Shown here: one piece after another, positions 1-6,223 of the stretch
How positions within the stretch are numbered: the stretch's first letter is position 1
Layout of the letters: the number at the start of each line of letters is the position of its first letter
From: Clostridiales bacterium
Lineage (GTDB): Bacteria; Bacillota; Clostridia; Tissierellales; Sedimentibacteraceae
NCBI GenBank assembly: GCA_003483345.1
Contig: DMWH01000176.1
Location: forward strand, 822 to 8,533
Direction of reading: 5' to 3'
DNA length: 7,712 bases
The notes under the pieces: model-generated
What the model saw: only the letters and a program-made list of their open reading frames with translations
Database searches by the model: none
What the model was told of the DNA's origin: nothing
Position numbers and translations under genes: made by a program

Positions 1-497
1 TGGAAGGGGCAGACGGTTTGAAGACAGGATATACCGACAAGGCAGGTATTTGTTTGGTATCAACTATGCCGGTCAAAGGAAACGGAATTGACTACAGGCT
101 TATTGGAATAATATTGGGAGCTCAAACTCATGAGGACAGAATAAATAAAACAATTGAGTTACTGGAATACGGGAAAAACAATTTTATAAAATTAAAGTTA
201 ACGGATGTCTCTGAAGCAGTTGACAAAGTTTATATATCCAATTCAAAGTCAGGCAAGGTGAATGTATATCCTGCATCAGAATTTAACAAGATAATTAAAA
301 CTCAAGACTTTGTTACAACCAAAATAACTTACAATGAAACAGTGAAGGCTCCATTGTCAAAAGGCGAGAAAATAGGAACAATAAGTATTCTTGTCAATGG
401 AGAAGAAATTGGACAGGTTGATGCTACAGTGAATGAAAATATAGAAAAGGCGAATATTTTGGTTAGAATAGTAAGAGCTTTTATAAATTTATTTTAG
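1..497 (+). CDS. D-alanyl-D-alanine carboxypeptidase (PBP5/DacF type), 3' part
   Basis: This is the C-terminal part of a serine D-Ala-D-Ala carboxypeptidase, which trims the terminal D-Ala from peptidoglycan stem peptides at the outer membrane face. The reading frame is open from base 3 and continues past the left edge, so the SxxK and SxN motifs are not in view. The third penicillin-binding motif is: DGLKTGYT, with the KTG triad, about 7 residues into the visible part. After the end of the transpeptidase fold comes a beta-rich segment typical of the PBP5 C-terminal domain, roughly the last 90 residues. The final ANILVRIVRAFINLF resembles the amphipathic C-terminal helix that anchors these proteins in the membrane. 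The TTG at 18 falls inside the conserved motif and is not the start. A terminator follows directly. DacF, DacB and DacA types cannot be separated from this fragment. Confidence 0.9.
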   Translation, partial: EGADGLKTGYTDKAGICLVSTMPVKGNGIDYRLIGIILGAQTHEDRINKTIELLEYGKNNFIKLKLTDVSEAVDKVYISNSKSGKVNVYPASEFNKIIKTQDFVTTKITYNETVKAPLSKGEKIGTISILVNGEEIGQVDATVNENIEKANILVRIVRAFINLF

Positions 498-519
498 TAT
501 ATCAGTATTTTATACTTAT

Positions 520-551
520 CGGTTTATAATATCAATAAGCCGTTTTTAATT
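520..551 (+). terminator. Intrinsic terminator after the carboxypeptidase gene
   Basis: The 8-bp stem pairs 520-527 (CGGTTTAT) with 535-542 (ATAAGCCG), including one G-T pair, around a 7-nt loop, and is followed by TTTTTAATT. It lies 22 bases after the stop. The right arm can instead pair with 557-565 (537-545 with 557-565). That alternative hairpin lacks a T-run. Confidence 0.75.
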
Positions 552-577
552 GTCATAAACGGTTTGAAACAACGATA

Positions 578-606
578 TTGACAAAGCAATTAAAATGGTG
601 TAACAT
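578..606 (+). promoter_or_regulatory. Sigma-A promoter for tRNA-Arg
   Basis: The -35 element TTGACA (578-583) is a perfect match. A 17-base spacer leads to the -10 element TAACAT (601-606), which matches 4 of 6. The expected start of transcription, near 613, leaves a very short leader before the tRNA at 620, as is usual for a single tRNA gene. Confidence 0.7.
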
Positions 607-619
607 TTAAAAATAATGT

Positions 620-693
620 GCATCTGTAGCTCAGAAGGATAGAGCAGTGCCCTCCTAAGGCATGTGTCGGGGGTTCGATTCCTCTCAGGTGCA
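620..693 (+). tRNA. tRNA-Arg (anticodon CCU)
   Basis: A complete cloverleaf can be folded by eye. The acceptor stem pairs 620-626 (GCATCTG) with 686-692 (CAGGTGC). The D arm has GCTC/GAGC. The anticodon stem pairs 647-651 with 659-663 around the loop CTCCTAA, with anticodon CCT at 654-656, which reads AGG. The variable loop has 5 nt. The T arm has GGGGG (669-673), the loop TTCGATT and CCTCT (681-685), with G-U pairs. The discriminator base is A693. The 3' CCA is not encoded, so it must be added by CCA-adding enzyme. A run of eight T (694-701) follows directly and may help end transcription. No duplicated 3' end or integrase is seen nearby, so there is no sign of an integrated element. Confidence 0.95.
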
Positions 694-710
694 TTTTTTT
701 TATTTATATA

Positions 711-739
711 TTGACAAGGAGTGTACTATGCTATATAAT
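711..739 (+). promoter_or_regulatory. Perfect-consensus sigma-A promoter of the hydrolase-gntR-ABC operon
   Basis: TTGACA (711-716), a 17-base spacer and TATAAT (734-739) match the sigma-A consensus at every position. A promoter this strong is normally held down by a repressor. That fits the YtrA-type GntR regulator encoded as second gene of the operon and the repeats around the promoter. Confidence 0.85.
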
Positions 740-770
740 ACAGTTACTGTACCAAGTGTACTAATACGCT
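720..770 (+). promoter_or_regulatory. Probable operator region for the operon's own GntR (YtrA-type) regulator
   Basis: The 9-base direct repeat AGTGTACTA occurs at 720-728, between -35 and -10, and again at 755-763, 35 bases downstream. The second copy lies in a near-palindrome, AGTGTA-CTAA-TACGCT (755-770), with one mismatch between the arms. Between the copies, TACAGT-T-ACTGTA (739-751) is a perfect 6-bp palindrome starting at the last base of the -10. Sites inside and just after a consensus promoter suggest repression. Which repeat is bound by the GntR protein is inferred. Confidence 0.55.
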
Positions 771-794
771 TGTAACAAATTAACGGGAGAGATT

Positions 795-1337
795 ATGAAG
801 GAGATAAAAATAGTTTTAACTCATACAAATACAGTTGTATGTAGAACACTAAAGGCCTTTTCAAAAAAACCATATAATCATATTTCGATATCCTTTGAAA
901 ATGATTGCTCTACTATGTTCAGTTTTGGAAGGAAAATTACATGGTTTCCCTTAGTGGGAGGATTTATAAAGGAAGACATAAACAGCGGCGTGTTTAAAAT
1001 GCATCCTGAAACTAAATGTAAAATATATAAATTTGAAGTAACTGATGAAGATTATGATATTATAACCAGGCGGCTTAATGATTTTCTTGCTAAACCCCAT
1101 AAGTACAGGTATAGTTTTTTGAATGTTTTTTTAATTCGCTTTAACATACCCTATCAAAGAGAATATCATTTTGTCTGCTCAAGTTTTGTATCTTATTTGT
1201 TAAAAGGAGTAATACCCTTTAATAAGGAAATATCACTTATTATTCCGGATGACTATAATAATTTTAACCTTATACCGGAATATGAGGGTCGATTGTTTGA
1301 ATATGTTAGTAAAAAGGTTGCTTGCGTCAATGCATGA
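795..1337 (+). CDS. Permuted papain-like (YiiX/NlpC-P60-like) predicted hydrolase
   Basis: A 180-residue protein with no signal peptide or clear membrane segment. The pattern fits the circularly permuted papain-like cysteine hydrolases (YiiX/LRAT-like branch of NlpC/P60), where the catalytic His precedes the Cys. His29 lies in YNHISISF and Cys128 in FVCSSFVSYLL. A SFGRK segment (43-47) and the WFPLVGGF segment between them resemble conserved parts of uncharacterised clostridial relatives. Members of this fold act on peptide, amide or acyl bonds. The substrate here is unknown. The ATG has a GGGAG ribosome binding site 5 bases upstream. It is the first gene after the operon promoter and ends 14 bases before the preferred gntR start, so it is probably co-regulated with the ABC transporter. 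The fold assignment rests on motif order and is moderately sure. The function is not known. Confidence 0.65.
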   Translation: MKEIKIVLTHTNTVVCRTLKAFSKKPYNHISISFENDCSTMFSFGRKITWFPLVGGFIKEDINSGVFKMHPETKCKIYKFEVTDEDYDIITRRLNDFLAKPHKYRYSFLNVFLIRFNIPYQREYHFVCSSFVSYLLKGVIPFNKEISLIIPDDYNNFNLIPEYEGRLFEYVSKKVACVNA

Positions 1338-1351
1338 TTGGGGGTGTAGTA

Positions 1352-1744
1352 TTGATTCGAATTGATAATGATAATCCAAAAGCTATTTACGAACAAATTT
1401 ATGATGAAATAGTAAGGCTGATATTTTCTAAATCCTTAAAACCTGATGAAAAATTGCCTTCAGTAAGAGAATTGGCATCAATGATTAGAATCAATCCCAA
1501 TACTATCCAAAAAGCTTATAAATATTTGGAAGAAGACAATTATATATACAGTATTAAGGGCGTGGGAAACTTTGTAAATGATGCTGATGAATTAAGGAAT
1601 CTACATTTAAAGAATATGAAGGATGAATTACATAAGGTAGTGAAATCCTTAAAGGAACTTGGGTTAAGGAATGAAAGAATAATTGAAATGGTCAGAGATA
1701 TTTTAACTCCAGGCACAAAAGGAGGCCATGATGTTAACGATTAA
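1352..1744 (+). CDS. GntR-family transcriptional regulator, YtrA subfamily
   Basis: A 130-residue DNA-binding protein. The N-terminal winged helix-turn-helix (about 1-75) begins with IRIDNDNPKAIYEQI and contains LPSVRELA and NPNTIQKAYKYLE, hallmarks of GntR. Only about 55 mostly helical residues follow, which is the short tail of the YtrA subfamily and too short for an effector domain such as FadR or HutC. YtrA-type regulators are commonly autorepressors of an adjacent ABC transporter operon, as in Bacillus subtilis ytrABCDEF. I chose the TTG at 1352 because GGGGGTG (1340-1346) sits at good distance and the protein then starts like its relatives. An ATG at 1334 overlaps the previous stop (ATGA), would add six residues and lacks a good ribosome binding site. 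The gene overlaps the next one by 14 bases. Confidence 0.9.
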   Translation: MIRIDNDNPKAIYEQIYDEIVRLIFSKSLKPDEKLPSVRELASMIRINPNTIQKAYKYLEEDNYIYSIKGVGNFVNDADELRNLHLKNMKDELHKVVKSLKELGLRNERIIEMVRDILTPGTKGGHDVND

Positions 1745-2621
1745 TAATTTAAGCAAAAAATTCGGAGATTTCCAGGTTTTAAAGAATATAAACATAAATG
1801 CCGAGAAAGGCCGGATTTATGGTTTAGTTGGCTCTAACGGTTGCGGAAAAACAACTATATTAAAACATATAATGAAAGTCTACAAACAAGATGAAGGCCA
1901 TATATCTTTTAACGGGGAAGAGGTAGTGGAAGGCTCGGACATTATTAAAGAATTCTATTTTGTACAGGACACGCTGTACTTTCCCTATCAGTATACATTG
2001 AACAAATTATTCCATTATGAAAAGCTGATGTATAATATGTCTGAAGAAAAATTTGAATACTTGTTAAAATACTTTGACATAGATAAAAATAAAGTATTAA
2101 ACAAAATGTCTAAAGGTCAAAAAAAGCAGGCAGCATTTGTTTTGTCAATAGCAGCTCAGCCTAGACTGCTGTTGCTTGATGAAATTGTGGATGGATTAGA
2201 TGCAGTAATTAAAAGAAAGTTTTGGGATGTTCTTATAAAAGAAATAATTGATAATAACATGACTGTCGTTATTTCTTCCCACGACCTGAAGGAATTGGAT
2301 AATATATGTGACAGAGTAGGAATAATGCATGAAGGCAGAATATTAAGAGAAGAAAACCTTGAAAAGATGAAAGAGGATATTAAAAGAGTTCAATTTGCAG
2401 TGGAGGGTGAATTTGACCCTGATAAGCTAAAAGAATTCAATGTGCTTCAGGTTGTGAAAATCGGCAGCGTATTTATTGCAACTTTAACAGGAAACATAGA
2501 TGAGCTTAAAAAATATTTGGAAAGCAAATATACTCTTTTGTTGTTCGATAAGCTGTCAATGAGTCTTGAAGAAATATTTATTACAGAATTAGGAGGTGTG
2601 GGTTATGGAAAAGAAAAATAA
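1731..2621 (+). CDS. ABC transporter ATP-binding protein (YtrB-like)
   Basis: A 296-residue ABC ATPase that would power the membrane protein encoded next. Visible motifs, numbered from this start: Walker A GSNGCGKTT (34-42), Q-loop Gln79, a divergent signature SKGQK (127-131) in place of LSGGQ, Walker B LLLLDE ending at Glu151 followed by IVDGLD instead of PTSGLD, and the switch His184 in SSHDL. All catalytic residues are present. About 90 residues follow the nucleotide-binding domain, a C-terminal extension frequent in ABC-2-type ATPases. Two ATGs are in tandem. The one at 1731 is 5 bases from AGGAGG, against 2 for that at 1728, so it is preferred. The gene overlaps both gntR and the permease gene's Shine-Dalgarno region. 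The substrate is unknown; relatives next to YtrA regulators are linked to cell-envelope stress and peptide antibiotics. Confidence 0.92.
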   Translation: MLTINNLSKKFGDFQVLKNININAEKGRIYGLVGSNGCGKTTILKHIMKVYKQDEGHISFNGEEVVEGSDIIKEFYFVQDTLYFPYQYTLNKLFHYEKLMYNMSEEKFEYLLKYFDIDKNKVLNKMSKGQKKQAAFVLSIAAQPRLLLLDEIVDGLDAVIKRKFWDVLIKEIIDNNMTVVISSHDLKELDNICDRVGIMHEGRILREENLEKMKEDIKRVQFAVEGEFDPDKLKEFNVLQVVKIGSVFIATLTGNIDELKKYLESKYTLLLFDKLSMSLEEIFITELGGVGYGKEK

Positions 2622-4350
2622 CTTTATGCCGCTATTAATATATTCAATTAAGGAAAAGAAAAATTGGGTACTTCTGTCAACGGCTATAATTTTTTTAACA
2701 ACACTTTTAATACCATATATTTTGAGAGTAGATGAAGAATTTTTTATAATGTTTGGTATAGTTGAGCTTTTTGTTTTGGTTTTGATAAACTGTTTGGTTG
2801 ATAACAGTTTTTTCCACAATGAATCAAAGTTAACATATTATAGCTCAAAGCCTGTGACCTTAGGCAGACAGATAATTATTAACATAGTGACAAATGCAGT
2901 TTTTACAGTTTATTTACTGGCTCTTATTGTCTTGTCGGTAATTTTTCAGGGGCTGGACTATGAAGTACTTAAAGTGTTTAAAATGCTTATTCCCTGGCTT
3001 TCGGCAATAATACTGTTAGCGTCTTTGTCGTCAATATTGTCAGGAAATACCTTGATGGCAGGAGCAATGACAATATTTAACTTTTGCCTTCCCCTGATAA
3101 TACTGTTGGTTATAATGTTTATATTTTCAATATTGGAAAACCTGGTATTAGGGTTCAGCGCGGATGTTTTAAGCGATTATTTTGTTAATAATATATACAG
3201 GATTGATTATTTGTACTTCGTCAGGTACGTGGAAAGTAAATCGATAGATTTGGTATATTTGCTTTTGTTGCCTATTATATTAATATTTATATCACTGCTT
3301 ATAAATAAATTTATAAAAAGGAGAAAAAACGAAAATACCGGGTTTATTGTATTCAATGGATTTAAATATTTTGTGGCAGTACTTGCATGTTTGATAATAC
3401 CAGCATCATTTTCAATAGGCTTTTCAAGATATATGAGTATTGGAAACAGGTTAATTATATCAGCATTATTGGCAGTACTATCCTACTATATAATAATTGC
3501 ATTCATTGAAAAATCATTCAGAATATCCAAATCTTCAGTTAAGGTGTTTATAGTGAGCATGGTTGCATTTGCTGTAATAACGGGAGGTACCGTAGGGGTT
3601 GCAAGTCAATATGAAAATCTGGTTCCTGAGGCGGAAGATGTTCAAATGGCATATGTGGGCAATCAAAGATGGTCAATAAATGAAATTGACAGGTTTTTAA
3701 GGGGCGACTATACAAGTGAAAAATCAGATTTTCCGGAATGGAAAAGAAATAGAAATATCATCACTTATGAAGATAAAGATATTATCGAAAATATTACTGA
3801 ACTTCACGAGGAAATATTAAAAGACCAAACATTTTATCATGAATCTGATTATTACGGAATAAATAACTTTGTAGTAGCTTACTGGATGAAGGATGGAAGT
3901 AAAATAATAAGAGACTATACTTTAACTGCTACAGATAAACTTACAAAAGAGCATGAAACTAAAAATGAATTAGCAAACAAATTGCTGAATTCAATTGATT
4001 ATAAAAAGCAAAAATTCTATTATATTTACGATGAGAACTATTACAGCGGAAGAAATCTGTATGCAGACTTTAAAAATATTAGTAATCTTAATAATGTTAT
4101 AAAGAGTGTTTATTTAAACGATTTAAGAGGTGCATTGACAAAAGATATAGAAAATTTATTTATTGAAAATGATAAGGCCTTTATTGAGTTGTCAATGAAT
4201 TACGATTCTCGTTTCAATAAGGCGGTTATGGCGGGAGAACAAGAATATATATTAGAAATATATGAAAAAATTTCTGATATTGATAAAAATTATATAAATG
4301 AAATTAATTTAAATAAGAATTTTGTAAATACGCTTGAAATGCTGAAATAA
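2605..4350 (+). CDS. ABC-2-like multi-spanning membrane protein with large C-terminal soluble domain
   Basis: A 581-residue protein, the probable membrane partner of the preceding ATPase. By eye there are about nine hydrophobic segments, near residues 21-40, 47-65, 91-114, 126-147, 150-178, 213-235, 255-275, 283-301 and 312-332. Residues from about 333 to the end (~250) form a soluble domain rich in Lys, Asp, Asn and Tyr. With a cytoplasmic N-terminus and nine spans it would lie outside the cell. This architecture resembles YtrC/YtrD-like permeases and the clostridial proteins annotated with a DUF6449-type C-terminal domain; that family name is from memory and not certain. The ATG at 2605 is 6 bases after AGGAGGTG (2591-2598). 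A GTG at 2596 lies inside that binding site and is not used. The start overlaps the ATPase stop by 17 bases, so translation is probably coupled. A strong terminator ends the operon. Confidence 0.85.
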   Translation: MEKKNNFMPLLIYSIKEKKNWVLLSTAIIFLTTLLIPYILRVDEEFFIMFGIVELFVLVLINCLVDNSFFHNESKLTYYSSKPVTLGRQIIINIVTNAVFTVYLLALIVLSVIFQGLDYEVLKVFKMLIPWLSAIILLASLSSILSGNTLMAGAMTIFNFCLPLIILLVIMFIFSILENLVLGFSADVLSDYFVNNIYRIDYLYFVRYVESKSIDLVYLLLLPIILIFISLLINKFIKRRKNENTGFIVFNGFKYFVAVLACLIIPASFSIGFSRYMSIGNRLIISALLAVLSYYIIIAFIEKSFRISKSSVKVFIVSMVAFAVITGGTVGVASQYENLVPEAEDVQMAYVGNQRWSINEIDRFLRGDYTSEKSDFPEWKRNRNIITYEDKDIIENITELHEEILKDQTFYHESDYYGINNFVVAYWMKDGSKIIRDYTLTATDKLTKEHETKNELANKLLNSIDYKKQKFYYIYDENYYSGRNLYADFKNISNLNNVIKSVYLNDLRGALTKDIENLFIENDKAFIELSMNYDSRFNKAVMAGEQEYILEIYEKISDIDKNYINEINLNKNFVNTLEMLK

Positions 4351-4359
4351 ACCGGCAAC

Positions 4360-4391
4360 AAAAAAGATTCTTCGTGATGAAGAATCTTTTT
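4360..4391. terminator. Bidirectional intrinsic terminator between convergent genes
   Basis: GATTCTTC (4366-4373) pairs perfectly with GAAGAATC (4379-4386) around GTGAT. An A-run (4360-4365) precedes the stem and TTTTT (4387-4391) follows it, so the hairpin has a U-tract on either strand. It lies 10 bases after the permease stop and a few bases after the SLH gene's stop on the other strand. Confidence 0.9.
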
Positions 4392-4395
4392 ATAT

Positions 4396-5415
4396 CTATT
4401 TTTTTGCAATTATTACATTGTCATTGTACACTACTCTTACAGGATTATTTTCACCTTCAACTATTATTCTTCTTGCCTTAACATCTGTAAGCTCAACCGA
4501 TTTAACATTTTTAGCCGAAATTACAATGTCACCTAAAACCACAACATTTTTAATATATACGTTACCGTTGCCGACAGAATCCAAAACATTTAAATTTCCA
4601 ACCACTACTGCGCTGCTGTAAGTTTCATTGTAATTTGTAATATTAAACCCGTATTCAATATTTTCATTATCAACTATTTCAAAGATAATTTTCACTGCTT
4701 CGGCACGGGTTAATGCTTTAGAAGGCATGTACGTTTTGTCGGGATAGCCTAGTATGTATCCTTTGTTGTAAACAGTATTTACACTATCTTTTGCCCATTC
4801 CTGAATAGTACTGTAATCCTTTAAAAGCGTAGCACCTTCACCGTCAATGTTTCCCGTTGTTATGGCACCTGCAACAACTTTTGCTACCTCTTCCCGTTTG
4901 ATGGGATTGTTTGGTCTGAATGTATTATTTTCATATCCTGAAAAAAATCCGGCAGCTACAGATTTTTGAATTTCCTTATAGAACCATTCTTTTTCTCTTA
5001 CATCGGAAAAGTTTATATTTTCGGTTATTTCAATTTTCATTGCCTTGTTTAACATTGTTGAAAATTCAGCTCTTGTAATAGTTCTGTCCGGTTTGAAGGT
5101 TCCATCTTCATATCCTGATACAAAGCCTAAACCAACTGCATTTTTAATCCATTCTTTTGCCCAATGATTATCAATGTCGGAAAACAAAACCGAATATTTT
5201 GCTATATTTTCATCAGTGACTGTGATATCATTTCCAGTTACGTCTTCATTATCAACATCTGTGTATACATCTTCAGTGTTTTCAGCATCTTCCGTATCTT
5301 CAATAGTACTGCTGCCTATAATATCATCAAGAACATCAGCGTAAGCCATTGAATTCATATTGATTACCAATATGCCACAAAGACCAAGAGCCCATAATTT
5401 TTTTATTGTTTTCAT
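4396..5415 (-). CDS. Secreted SLH-domain protein with beta-repeat C-terminus
   Basis: A 339-residue exported protein. The signal peptide has KTIKK, a hydrophobic stretch, and likely cleavage after AYA (24-26). An acidic, low-complexity linker rich in Asp, Glu and Thr (about 35-70) follows. Then come three S-layer-homology domains: about 78-119 (FSDIDNHWAKEWI, GYEDGTFKPD, TRAE 114-117), 136-178 (FSDV, GYENNTFRPN, KREE) and 199-243 (EWAKDSV, GYPDKTYMPS, TRAE 237-240). Three SLH domains typically bind pyruvylated secondary cell-wall polymer, so the protein is probably held on the wall. Residues from about 255 on are short alternating beta stretches (VVVGNLNVL, NVYIKNVVVLGDIVI) that look like a small beta-helix. 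No catalytic domain is seen. The minus-strand ATG is preceded by a strong AGGAGGAGGT site. It converges on the ABC operon and shares its terminator. The role may be structural or S-layer related. Confidence 0.92.
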   Translation of the reverse strand: MKTIKKLWALGLCGILVINMNSMAYADVLDDIIGSSTIEDTEDAENTEDVYTDVDNEDVTGNDITVTDENIAKYSVLFSDIDNHWAKEWIKNAVGLGFVSGYEDGTFKPDRTITRAEFSTMLNKAMKIEITENINFSDVREKEWFYKEIQKSVAAGFFSGYENNTFRPNNPIKREEVAKVVAGAITTGNIDGEGATLLKDYSTIQEWAKDSVNTVYNKGYILGYPDKTYMPSKALTRAEAVKIIFEIVDNENIEYGFNITNYNETYSSAVVVGNLNVLDSVGNGNVYIKNVVVLGDIVISAKNVKSVELTDVKARRIIVEGENNPVRVVYNDNVIIAKK

Positions 5416-5479
5416 AGTACCTCCTCCTCATATATTAGACTTAATCAAATTAACATTTGTTCCAAGTATGGATATTTAC

Positions 5480-5538
5480 GGGGACATTCCTTCAATGCTC
5501 ACCCAGAAAGGCTATCCCTTCATTGAAGGTGTGTCCCC
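5480..5538. repeat. REP/MITE-like 59-bp imperfect palindrome
   Basis: GGGGACA (5480-5486) pairs with TGTCCCC (5532-5538). After a 2-nt interruption, CCTTCAATG (5489-5497) pairs with CATTGAAGG (5521-5529). The 23-nt loop contains a small inner hairpin, AAGG/CCTT (5508-5511, 5517-5520). There is no T-run on either side, so it is not an ordinary terminator. The GGGGACA...TGTCCCC ends resemble the stem-loop repeats scattered in clostridial genomes and mobilised by IS200-like (RAYT) transposases. Only one copy is in this window, so the repeat nature is inferred. It lies between the SLH gene and its possible promoter. Confidence 0.6.
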
Positions 5539-5583
5539 ATACCTCTAATAGGGAATCTTTCGCTGTTTAAAACTATATAATTA

Positions 5584-5612
5584 ATTCTATATTTTATTGT
5601 GAAGAAAGTAAA
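5584..5612 (-). promoter_or_regulatory. Possible promoter for the SLH gene
   Basis: On the minus strand, TTTACT (5612-5607) and TAGAAT (5589-5584) are separated by 17 bases and match the sigma-A consensus at 4 and 5 of 6 positions. Transcription from here would give a leader of about 160 bases that includes the palindrome at 5480-5538. The sequence nearer the gene has no better promoter that I can see. The region is AT-rich, so chance matches are likely. Confidence 0.35.
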
Positions 5613-5704
5613 CAGGTAATATAAGGAGACAAGCCTTCTTGAAAAGGTATATTAAATAACATGCAATTTCTGCTTATGTTAAGACAGGCTCTTAGACAAT
5701 ATTG
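5613..5704. other. Non-coding stretch between divergent SLH and tadA genes, with a hairpin
   Basis: No gene with coding character is seen in the 346 bases between the SLH and tadA starts. This part can form one fair hairpin: TAACAT-GCA (5657-5665) with TGC-TT-ATGTTA (5671-5681), nine pairs with a 2-nt bulge. AGCCT and AGGCT on either side could close it. The palindrome ACAATATTGT (5696-5705) touches the tadA -35 element and could be an operator. I match none of this to a known RNA family. Confidence 0.3.
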
Positions 5705-5733
5705 TTGACTTGAATTAATGAAAAAACTATAAT
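5705..5733 (+). promoter_or_regulatory. Sigma-A promoter for tadA-racemase
   Basis: TTGACT (5705-5710) has 5 of 6 matches. A 17-base spacer leads to TATAAT (5728-5733), a perfect -10. Start of transcription is expected near 5740, leaving a leader of about 20 bases with an AAGGAAG ribosome binding site before the ATG at 5762. Confidence 0.75.
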
Positions 5734-5761
5734 TAAAATAAAATGCAACAAAGGAAGAGTT

Positions 5762-6214
5762 ATGGATGAAGTATTTATGGAGGAAGCCTTGAAAGAAGCA
5801 TACAAGGCATATGAAATAAATGAGGTTCCCATTGGTGCTGTAATTGTAAGAAAGGGAGAAATAGTCGGCAGAGGTTTCAATCAAAAAGAAACATTAAAGG
5901 ATGCCACTCTCCACTCTGAAATAACAGCCATAAAGGATGCCTGTAAGAACTTGGGCGGATGGCGTCTTCCCGGATGCACCATGTATGTAACCTTGGAGCC
6001 TTGCCCCATGTGTGCCGGTGCAATAGTCAATTCAAGAATCGAAAGGCTGGTAATAGGAGCCAGGGATTTAAAAACGGGTGCATGCGGCTCTGTTTTGGAT
6101 ATAACAAACAATAAAAAGCTAAATCACCAGCCGGAGGTTAAGTTTGGCGTATTGGAGAAAGAATGCACCGGTATTTTACAAGACTTTTTTATAAAGCTTA
6201 GAAAAAAAATATAG
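5762..6214 (+). CDS. tadA: tRNA-specific adenosine deaminase TadA
   Basis: A 150-residue cytosolic zinc enzyme that deaminates A34 to inosine in tRNA-Arg(ACG), allowing the wobble base to read several arginine codons. The cytidine/deoxycytidylate deaminase fold is complete: zinc ligand His51 and catalytic Glu53 in the LHSE motif, then PCPMCAGA with zinc ligands Cys81 and Cys84. EVPIGAVIV near the N-terminus and the DLKTGACGS segment after the zinc site are typical TadA elements. The usual HAE appears here as HSE, a conservative change next to the catalytic Glu. Length is normal for the family. In many Firmicutes tadA lies before the SRP RNA gene and dnaX; here a racemase gene follows after 9 bases, so the usual context is not kept. 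The ribosome binding site is AAGGAAG at 5751-5757. Confidence 0.95.
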   Translation: MDEVFMEEALKEAYKAYEINEVPIGAVIVRKGEIVGRGFNQKETLKDATLHSEITAIKDACKNLGGWRLPGCTMYVTLEPCPMCAGAIVNSRIERLVIGARDLKTGACGSVLDITNNKKLNHQPEVKFGVLEKECTGILQDFFIKLRKKI

Positions 6215-6223
6215 GAGGCTCCT

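Noticed and set aside
620..693. tRNA-Arg as an attachment site for an integrated element
   Set aside because: No integrase and no duplicate of the tRNA 3' end is seen in the window, and the genes on both sides look chromosomal.
2589..2819. Minus-strand open frame of 76 codons opposite the start of the membrane-protein gene
   Set aside because: It lies wholly opposite a well-supported gene, has low-complexity Lys/Ser/Phe composition and no ribosome binding site.
5480..5538. Rho-independent terminator
   Set aside because: The hairpin has no T-run on either strand, has a long 23-nt loop, and lies upstream of genes rather than after one.
5360..5548. Plus-strand open frame covering the palindrome and the SLH start
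   Set aside because: It is antisense to the SLH signal peptide, crosses a REP-like repeat and lacks coding character.
5594..5884. Minus-strand open frames (5594-5884 and 5692-5880) overlapping the tadA start
   Set aside because: They run antisense to the tadA promoter and N-terminus, look like no protein family, and have no ribosome binding site that I can see.
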